Translations under genes and position numbers: made by a program | The notes under the pieces: model-generated | What the model saw: the letters and a program-made list of their open reading frames with translations, nothing else | Told to the model about the DNA's origin: nothing | Databases searched by the model: none | Part shown: positions 58,509-64,000 of the stretch, in pieces | Layout of the letters: each line of letters starts with the position of its first letter | Position numbering within the stretch: position 1 is the stretch's first letter | Origin: Aureimonas flava | Lineage (GTDB): Bacteria; Pseudomonadota; Alphaproteobacteria; Rhizobiales; Rhizobiaceae | Assembly: GCF_003583935.1 (NCBI RefSeq) | Contig: NZ_QYRN01000002.1 | Location: 124,001 to 188,000 of the forward strand | Direction of reading: 5' to 3' | Length of the DNA stretch: 64,000 nucleotides

Positions 58509-59582
58509 GTGCCCGAGCCCCAAGACGCCTTCGTTTCGCTCGACGCCCATCCCGCGCCGTCGGGCCTGGAAACCGGCCACCACGATCTCGGCCGGGGCGT
58601 GCGCCTGCGCTACGTGATCGGGCGCGGGCCCGCCGAGATGACGAGCCGGGGCACCGTGCTGCTCCTCCAGGGGCGCAACGAGACGGTGGAGAAGTACTAC
58701 GAGACCGTCGCCGACCTCAACGCGCGCGGCTTCACCGTCGCGAGCTTCGACTGGCGCGGCCAGGGCGGCTCGGGGCGCGAGACCGCGCTGGCCGGCGTCG
58801 GCCATGTCGGCGGCGTGTCGCGCTACGCGGGCGACCTCGAACGCTTCCTGCGCGAGGTGGTGATGGACCGCTGCCCACCGCCCTACGCGGTGCTGGCCCA
58901 TTCCATGGGCGGGCTGGTGGCGCTGTCGGCCACCGAACGGCTGTCGCCGCTGGTGGAGCGCATGGTGCTGGTCGCCCCGCTGGTGGCCCTGCCCGGCCGG
59001 CCCGGCGCGACCCGCCTCCTGGGCGCGCTCGCCGCTCTGCTGCACGGCTGCGGGCTCGGCTTCGTGCCGCTGCGGCGCGCGCGCCGAGCGGAGCCGCCCG
59101 CGCCCCCCGCCGACAACGTGCTGACGAGCGACGCCGCGCGCTTCGCGCGCAACCGCGCGTTGCAGCGGGCGGCGCCCTGGCTCTTCGTGGAGGGCGTCTC
59201 GGCGTCCTGGCTGCGGGCGGTGCTGCGGGCGATGCGCCGGCTGGACGATTCCGCGCGCATCGCGCGGCTCGACCTTCCCACGTTGTTCCTGCTGCCCGGC
59301 GACGACCGCGTCGTCTCGACGCCCGCCGCCGAGCGCCTCGCCTGGCGCATGCGCGCCGGCCATTCGATCCGCGTGGCGGGCGCCCGCCACGAGCTCCTGC
59401 AGGAGGCGGACCGCTTCCGCGAGCCGGCGCTGGCCGCGATCGAGGCCTTCCTGGCGGAGGCGATGCCCCCGCCGCCGCCCCTGCCCGCGATCGACGAGAC
59501 GCTGATCGGCGCGGCCGTGGCGGCGGCCGAGCCGCCCGCCGCCGCGCCCCCGGGGACGGGCGACGCCCCGCTCAGCCGTTGA
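58509..59582 (+). CDS. Alpha/beta hydrolase of the lysophospholipase/monoacylglycerol lipase type
   Basis: The 357-residue protein belongs to the PldB-like hydrolases. The oxyanion/entry region reads LLLQGRNETVEKYYETVADL, then SFDWRGQGGSGRE, the nucleophile elbow LAHSMGGLVALS, the acid in LPGDDRVVSTPAAE and the catalytic His in AGARHELLQE. The C-terminal ~45 residues are a Pro/Ala-rich tail. Start is GTG at 58509 with GGAG about six bases upstream; the ATG at 58344 would translate a GC-rich region unlike the family. It overlaps the convergent phosphatase gene by 11 bases. Likely acts on lysophospholipid or monoglyceride, by family only. Confidence 0.85.
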   Translation: MPEPQDAFVSLDAHPAPSGLETGHHDLGRGVRLRYVIGRGPAEMTSRGTVLLLQGRNETVEKYYETVADLNARGFTVASFDWRGQGGSGRETALAGVGHVGGVSRYAGDLERFLREVVMDRCPPPYAVLAHSMGGLVALSATERLSPLVERMVLVAPLVALPGRPGATRLLGALAALLHGCGLGFVPLRRARRAEPPAPPADNVLTSDAARFARNRALQRAAPWLFVEGVSASWLRAVLRAMRRLDDSARIARLDLPTLFLLPGDDRVVSTPAAERLAWRMRAGHSIRVAGARHELLQEADRFREPALAAIEAFLAEAMPPPPPLPAIDETLIGAAVAAAEPPAAAPPGTGDAPLSR

Positions 59583-60354
59583 GGATGCGCAGCGCCGCCT
59601 CGTGCAGTGCCGGCGTCGCCGCCGCCACCACGTCGCCGCCGTTCTCCGGCCGGTCGCCCGAGAAGGTGGTGACGACGCCGCCCGCGCGCTCCACGATCGG
59701 CGTCAGCGCCACGATGTCGTAGGGCTGGAGCCCCGGCTCGACGCAGATGTCGACATGGCCGGCCGCCAGCATGGCGAAGGCGTAGCAGTCGGCGCCGAAG
59801 CGGGTGAGCCGGACCTGGTCGACCAGCGACTGGAAGCGCGCCTTCAGGGGGCCGCGGAACAGCTCGGGCGCCGAGGAGAACAGCGTCGCGCCGGCCAGTT
59901 CCCCGACGTCGCGCACCTGCAGCCGCTTGCGGCCGAGCGGCCCGTCGCCGAAGGCACCCTCGCCGGTCGCCCAGAACCGCTCGCCCGTGTAGGGCTGGCT
60001 CATGATGCCGAGCTCCGCGCGCCCGCGCACCGTGAGGCCGATCAGCGTGCCCCAGACCGGCACGCCGCAGATGAAGGGGCGCGTGCCGTCCACCGGGTCG
60101 ATCACCCAGAGATGGTCGCCCGAGCCCGACAGGCCGAACTCCTCGCCGAGGATCGCGTGGCTCGGATATTCCGCCTCGATCAGCGCGCGGATCGCCTTCT
60201 CGGCCTCGCGGTCGGCCTCCGTCACCGGATCGAAGGTGAAGCCCTCCTTGGGCTTGGAATCGACGCTGAGCGCGGTGCGGAAGCGTGGCAGCGTCTCGCG
60301 CGCGGCCGCGTCCGCCAGGCGGAACAGGAAGGAAGCGTCGGGAAGCGTCGTCAT
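59572..60354 (-). CDS. hisN: Inositol monophosphatase-family histidinol-phosphatase
   Basis: Magnesium-dependent phosphatase of 260 residues. The metal ligands are in ILGEEFG (the Glu pair) and IDPVDGTRPFICG, with the third in the C-terminal VEPGLQPYDIVALTPIVERAGG. DPVDGTRPF with F-I-x-G and the overall length match HisN, the histidinol-phosphate phosphatase of histidine synthesis in actinobacteria and alphaproteobacteria, more than SuhB or CysQ. Other his genes are not in the window, so the pathway role is by family. It overlaps the end of the convergent hydrolase gene. Confidence 0.82.
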   Translation of the reverse strand: MTTLPDASFLFRLADAAARETLPRFRTALSVDSKPKEGFTFDPVTEADREAEKAIRALIEAEYPSHAILGEEFGLSGSGDHLWVIDPVDGTRPFICGVPVWGTLIGLTVRGRAELGIMSQPYTGERFWATGEGAFGDGPLGRKRLQVRDVGELAGATLFSSAPELFRGPLKARFQSLVDQVRLTRFGADCYAFAMLAAGHVDICVEPGLQPYDIVALTPIVERAGGVVTTFSGDRPENGGDVVAAATPALHEAALRILNG

Positions 60355-60436
60355 CGGCGGGTCTCCTGGCGGGAAGCCCGTCCTATAGGACGATCGCGCC
60401 GGGCTGGCGAGGGCTGGCGAGGGCCGGCGGGCGCGC

Positions 60437-61345
60437 CTATTCGGCCGCGGCGGGCCGGTGCAGCTCGGCCTCCACCTCGGCCGCGAAGCAGGACACGAAT
60501 TCCCACAGGACGCGGCGGAAGTGGCCGAAGGCGGCGTGCGGCACGAAGTTGCGCTCGTCGGCGTAGAGCGCCCGGTTGATCTCGAGCTGGATGGCGTGGA
60601 CGCCGGCGCGCGGCCGGCCGTAGCGCTCGGTGATGTAGCCCCCGGCGTAGGGCTTGTTGCGCGTCACGTCGAGGCCGAGCGCCGACAGGCGCTGCGTGGC
60701 CATGGCCACGTAGTGGTGCGCCGCGCTGGTTCCGAAGCGGTCGCCCACCACGATGTCGGCCTTGGGACCGCCCGGCAGGGGGCGCACGGACGAGGGCATG
60801 GAGTGGCAGTCCACCAGGATGGCCATGCCGAAGGCGCGCCGCGTGCGCTCCACCAGCCGCTCCAGCGTCTCGTGGAAGGGCATGTAGATGGTCTCGATGC
60901 GCCCCGTCGCCTCCGACACCGGCAGGCGCCCGGCATAGATCTCCTCGCGCTCGGCGACGATGCGCGGAATGGTGCCGAGCCCGCCGGCCACGCGCACGGA
61001 GGCCGAGTTCGCCCGCTCCGGCAGGGGGCCCGAGAACATGGCGGGATCGAGCTCGAAGGGCTCGCGGTTCACATCGAGGAAGGCGCGGGGAAAGCGCGCC
61101 ACCAGGAGCGGCGCGCCGAGCGCGGGCACGAAGTCGAAGAGCTGGTCCACGAACAGGTCCTCGGACCTGCGGATGGCCGAGGGACCGAGGCGACTGAGGG
61201 CGAGGAAGGACGACGGGTAGGCCCGGCCGCTGTGGGGCGAGCAGAACACGAAGGGGCTCGTCTGTCGCGTCGGCTCGATGACCTCGAAGGCCGGGCACGG
61301 GCCCGCGGCGGTTTCCAGGGTCGGGGCTGCGACGTCCAAATGCAC
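60437..61345 (-). CDS. N-formylglutamate amidohydrolase
   Basis: A 302-residue hydrolase that releases formate from N-formyl-L-glutamate, the last step of one histidine degradation route (or a general N-formyl amide hydrolase). Features are FVFCSPHSGRAYPSSFL, the metal-site pair DLFVDQLFD, FPRAFLDVNREPFELDP, VDCHSMPS and QLEINRALY. The start is GTG with a close AAGGGGA. It is 82 bases upstream of hisN on the same strand, but a three-fold decamer repeat and the palindrome TCCTATAGGA lie between. The hut genes are absent from the window. Confidence 0.88.
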   Translation of the reverse strand: MHLDVAAPTLETAAGPCPAFEVIEPTRQTSPFVFCSPHSGRAYPSSFLALSRLGPSAIRRSEDLFVDQLFDFVPALGAPLLVARFPRAFLDVNREPFELDPAMFSGPLPERANSASVRVAGGLGTIPRIVAEREEIYAGRLPVSEATGRIETIYMPFHETLERLVERTRRAFGMAILVDCHSMPSSVRPLPGGPKADIVVGDRFGTSAAHHYVAMATQRLSALGLDVTRNKPYAGGYITERYGRPRAGVHAIQLEINRALYADERNFVPHAAFGHFRRVLWEFVSCFAAEVEAELHRPAAAE

Positions 61346-61423
61346 TCCCCTTCATTTCCCTTTCGCAAACCGCGTTCCATGGGACATAGGGCCGTTTCGG
61401 CCCCCGAACATTCCATTTAGCTC

Positions 61424-61435
61424 TTGCTTAAGCAA
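61424..61435. promoter_or_regulatory. Perfect palindrome upstream of cpdR
   Basis: TTGCTTAAGCAA lies 67 bases before the cpdR ATG, in the only AT-rich part of the 157-base intergenic region. It may be an operator or form part of a promoter (TTGCTT as -35 with CTAAAA downstream). Confidence 0.35.
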
Positions 61436-61502
61436 TCTGCTAAAAGGTCGATTGCGTGCAAGGCTTCACGTCCGGCGCGGGCCGCGACAATCAGGTTACG
61501 AG

Positions 61503-61868
61503 ATGTACAAGATCCTTCTGGCCGAAGACGACAACGACATGCGCCGCTTCCTGGCCAAGGCCCTGGAAAAGGCCGGCTACGAGGTGACCGCCTACGACAA
61601 CGGCGGCAGCGCCTACGAGCGCCTGCGCGAGGAGCCGTTCTCGCTGCTGCTGACCGACATCGTCATGCCGGAGATGGACGGCATCGAGCTGGCGCGCCGC
61701 GCCACCGAGCTCGACCCCGACCTCAAGGTGATGTTCATCACCGGCTTCGCGGCCGTGGCCCTGAACCCGGACTCCAAGGCCCCCAAGGACGCCAAGATCC
61801 TGTCCAAGCCCTTCCACCTGCGCGAGCTGGTGGAGGAGGTCGGCAAGATGCTCCAGGACGCCGCCTGA
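61503..61868 (+). CDS. cpdR: Cell-cycle single-domain response regulator CpdR
   Basis: The 121-residue receiver has the acidic pair in LLAEDDNDMRRF, phosphoacceptor Asp52 (LLTDIVMPEMDG), Thr80 in MFITGFAAVAL and Lys102 in ILSKPFHLREL. Single-domain receivers with LLAEDDxxMRxFLxxAL at the start are CpdR in alphaproteobacteria. Unphosphorylated CpdR brings ClpXP to the pole for degradation of CtrA and others; the CckA-ChpT relay controls it. The start at 61503 fits the family N-terminus exactly; the longer frame upstream is noncoding. A CtrA-type box in this window lies before PBP1A (30324). Confidence 0.9.
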   Translation: MYKILLAEDDNDMRRFLAKALEKAGYEVTAYDNGGSAYERLREEPFSLLLTDIVMPEMDGIELARRATELDPDLKVMFITGFAAVALNPDSKAPKDAKILSKPFHLRELVEEVGKMLQDAA

Positions 61869-61952
61869 ATTTTTTCTGGCCCACAGGGCACGGGGCGCGC
61901 AAACGGCCTTGACCGCCCCGCGCCTCCTGTGGTGTATGCCGCTTCATCGAAT

Positions 61953-62027
<75 letters not shown>

Positions 62028-62888
62028 TTCGATCCCTTCGCCTTGGACAGCTTTCGGCTCGACGGGCGTTTTCGTCAGGTCGATCGCGTCGAACGCCAGC
62101 GACCCCATCGCCTCCGGCAAAAGCACGCAGACGTCGAATGACGCCATCTCCGGTGGCGGCGATGCGCCTCGATGCGTCGGCCCTCTGGCGAACCGACGCG
62201 TTCCGCCTCGCTTTCGACGCGGGTCGCCGCCCTGCCGGCCTTGGCCGCCACCGTGCGCCGGCGGCACGACATCGACCGCTCGCCGGCGCGTGCTCCTCGC
62301 GGCAACGGCACGATGGTCGGCTCCTTCTTCGCGCCGACGCCTGGGACGCAAGACATGAACCGCTTCGGGCCGCCGGCACCGACCGGATCGACCGGCGCTC
62401 GGCATGGCGACCGAACGCCCGGTCGAGGTTCCGGCGACGGAGCGATGCGCGGAGCCGGCGCCGATCTGGCCACGCAGGCGTCAGCTCCTCGCGACCGATC
62501 GGAGCGGGTAGAGGGCGGTCGAGCGGTCGTCAGGAGTCAAAGCCCTGGGAGCCGCTTCGCCTGTCGCAGGCTTGCCGCGATCGCGGTGTTCGTCTCGGCG
62601 TCCGCCGGAACGCGTGGGGAGGGGCACTCCGGGAACCGTGGCCGGCCTCCTCCGCGACGGCTCCAAGGCTCGACCCTGCACCCGGTTTCCGCCGGGCAAG
62701 ACCCGTTCGCCAGGGAATCAGGTGCCCCATCGGCGGTCCGGCCCGGCGCGCGTCTCCTGGTGGGGCGAACGCTGGACCGGCCCCTTCGGACGGCAGGGGT
62801 TGCCGCGATCGCATATGCCGCTGGAGGCGGTGCGTGATCGTCGCCCAGTTGGTGCCCGTTCCTGGGACGACACCTGCGACCGGGGTCT
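62028..62888. other. Gene-less region after tRNA-Val, possibly a decayed insertion
   Basis: These 861 bases carry only open frames with no family resemblance and no consistent codon pattern. Between about 62550 and 62840 short stretches recall IS630-type transposase N-termini but in two different frames: GVRLGVRRN in one, VAGLLRDGSKARP in another. If real, this is a frameshifted remnant. No terminal inverted repeats and no copy of the tRNA 3' end were noticed. A region of decay next to a tRNA gene would fit an old integration site, but the case is weak. Confidence 0.3.
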
Positions 62889-63812
62889 TCAGACCGGGCC
62901 CGCCCGTTCCGAGATCATCCGATAGGCGGCGGGGCGGCGGTAGCGATCGAAGTCGAAGTTCACGCGCCGGCAGGTATCGATCAGGTCGAGGTCGGCCCGA
63001 TGCACGACCACCTCGTCGCCGACGGACATCGCCTGCGCGGCGATCTCGCCGGTCGGGGCGACGATGCACGAGCCGCCGATCAGCGCCTGCCCCTCCTCCA
63101 GCCCCGCCTTGGCGCAGCCGGCGACCCAGAGCGTGTTCTGGTAGGCCCCGGCCTGCATCGGCAGGTGGTTGTGGAACATGCGCAGATGCGCGAGGGCGGG
63201 CGCCTCGTCCAGGAGCAGCGGGGTGTTGTAGCCGATCAGCGCCACCTCGGCGCCGCCCAGCATCAGCATCCGATAGGTCTCGGGCCAGCGGCGGTCGTTG
63301 CACAAGGCGAGGCCGACGCGCGTTCCTCGGTAGTCGAAGACCGGAAAGCCGAGATCGCCCGGCTCGAAGTAGCGCCGCTCGAGATGGACCGTGGTGCCCT
63401 CTTCCGGCTCCTCCGATCCGGGCACGTGCATCTTGCGGTAGCGGCCCAGCACCTCGCCGTCGTCGCCCACCAGCGCCATCGTGTTGTAGCGCCGGCGTCG
63501 GCCGTCCCCTTGCGCGATCTCGCCGTAGCCGAGCGCGAAGCCGATGCGCAGCTTGCGCGCCGCCTCCGTCAGCGGCCGGGTGGCGGCGTTCGGGAAGGCG
63601 TCCTCGTAGAAGCCGTCGATCTCGGCCTCGTCCTCGATGAGCCAGCGCGGAAAGAAGGTGGTCAGGGCCAGTTCGGGGAACACGGCGAGCGAGGCCCCCT
63701 GCGACGCGGCCTCTTCCAAGAGATGGACGAGCCGATCCACGATCTCGCGCCGGCCGGCGCTTCGCGCGATCGGCCCCGTTTGACAGGCCGCAAGGGTCAG
63801 GTGACGCGCCAT
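62889..63812 (-). CDS. N-carbamoyl-D-amino acid hydrolase (D-carbamoylase)
   Basis: A nitrilase-superfamily amidase of 307 residues that hydrolyses N-carbamoyl-D-amino acids to D-amino acid, CO2 and ammonia. The catalytic triad is Glu47 (FPELALTTFFPRW), Lys127 (YRKMHVPG) and Cys171 (ALCNDRRWPE). RRYFEPGDLGFPVFD, GGAEVALIGYNTP and SMQAGSYQN-like MQAGAYQN are as in the Agrobacterium enzyme, and the length is nearly the same (304). Its start overlaps by 16 bases the end of a hydantoinase-type gene, so both belong to one operon for hydantoins or pyrimidine breakdown products. Confidence 0.92.
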   Translation of the reverse strand: MARHLTLAACQTGPIARSAGRREIVDRLVHLLEEAASQGASLAVFPELALTTFFPRWLIEDEAEIDGFYEDAFPNAATRPLTEAARKLRIGFALGYGEIAQGDGRRRRYNTMALVGDDGEVLGRYRKMHVPGSEEPEEGTTVHLERRYFEPGDLGFPVFDYRGTRVGLALCNDRRWPETYRMLMLGGAEVALIGYNTPLLLDEAPALAHLRMFHNHLPMQAGAYQNTLWVAGCAKAGLEEGQALIGGSCIVAPTGEIAAQAMSVGDEVVVHRADLDLIDTCRRVNFDFDRYRRPAAYRMISERAGPV

Positions 63813-64000
63813 GGCTGGTGCTCCTCGAGTGGAATGGGAAACGAATCGGGCGCCGCGCGATGGCGCGCCTGGAAGCGACCGGCGGGCGCGGCGGCGACCA
63901 GTCGGCCGTCCTGCACCACCGGCTCCCCCCGCAGGAGGACCGTCACGGGGCGCCCCCTGATCCGCCGCCCCTCGAACGGGCTGAAATCGACGTTGGAATG
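63797..64000 (-). CDS. D-hydantoinase/dihydropyrimidinase, C-terminal part (5' end outside window)
   Basis: On the minus strand the frame is open to the window edge and ends in TGA at 63799-63797. The 67 visible residues include HSNVDFSPFEGRRIRGRP, then VTVLLRGEPVVQDGRLVAA and GRFQARHRAAPDSF. This is the C-terminal beta-sandwich closing of hydantoinases and dihydropyrimidinases (H-S-x-V-D-x-S-P-F-E-G). These zinc enzymes open hydantoin or dihydropyrimidine rings to N-carbamoyl acids, the substrate of the next gene. The gene overlaps the carbamoylase start by 16 bases, showing coupled translation. The catalytic residues lie outside the window. Confidence 0.82.
   Translation of the reverse strand, partial: HSNVDFSPFEGRRIRGRPVTVLLRGEPVVQDGRLVAAAPAGRFQARHRAAPDSFPIPLEEHQPWRVT

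Noticed and set aside
62172..62837. 221-codon plus-strand frame after the tRNA
   Set aside because: No ribosome site, no recognisable domain, unusual residue composition and other frames equally open; not reported as a gene.

Overview
The window is about 70% GC, tightly packed and free of intact mobile elements. The gene set points to an alphaproteobacterium of the order Hyphomicrobiales (Rhizobiales). Markers include an ActS/ActR (RegB/RegA) redox pair, a CpdR-type receiver, an MmcB-type protein, a DUF1127 small protein beside a LysR regulator of LsrB/VtlR type, PmtA-like methyltransferases after dnaJ, a ROSE-like leader on hsp20 and a CtrA-type box before a penicillin-binding protein. Species cannot be fixed from the sequence alone.

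Layout. 1-4.3 kb: C-terminus of a CBS/CorC-HlyC protein, DUF1127 and a divergent LysR regulator, xseA, a PAS protein. 4.5-13.5 kb: a hydrolase fused to a gluconate-dehydrogenase-subunit-3-like domain, translationally coupled to a GMC oxidoreductase; an omega-aminotransferase with a semialdehyde dehydrogenase; an MFS and an ArsB-like transporter; a 59-residue membrane protein. 13.6-20.4 kb: a glutamine amidotransferase, glycerate kinase and TetR regulator, divergent from a three-subunit molybdenum hydroxylase of PaoABC type. The TetR-side palindrome lies inside the promoter of that operon.

20.4-30.3 kb: two cyclic-di-GMP (GGDEF/EAL) proteins flanking a metallo-beta-lactamase-fold hydrolase, a YffB-type reductase, an orphan tripartite-tricarboxylate binding protein, a MipA-type outer-membrane protein and an alpha/beta hydrolase. 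30.5-39.9 kb: PBP1A, dnaK with a heat-shock-type promoter, an acyltransferase lying between dnaK and dnaJ, two tandem PmtA-like methyltransferases and an FMN reductase. 39.9-49.5 kb: HdeD-like protein, SDR, DUF1345 protein, hrpB, actS-actR, mmcB-like gene, a cysteine-free CueR-like MerR regulator, an L,D-transpeptidase lipoprotein and a ceramidase-family membrane protein.

49.6-64 kb: gltD and gltB (glutamate synthase), divergent threonine aldolase, hsp20 with RpoH-type promoter and thermosensor-like leader, a lysophospholipase-like hydrolase, a HisN-type phosphatase, N-formylglutamate amidohydrolase, cpdR, tRNA-Val(GAC), about 860 bp with no recognisable gene, then an N-carbamoyl-D-amino acid hydrolase overlapping the 3' end of a hydantoinase/dihydropyrimidinase that runs off the window.

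No single wholly new system stands out. The most unusual points are the hydrolase/dehydrogenase-subunit fusion next to a cysteine-rich GMC enzyme, the operator placed in the molybdenum-hydroxylase promoter, the CueR-like protein without metal ligands, the hsp20 leader, and the CtrA-type site before PBP1A.
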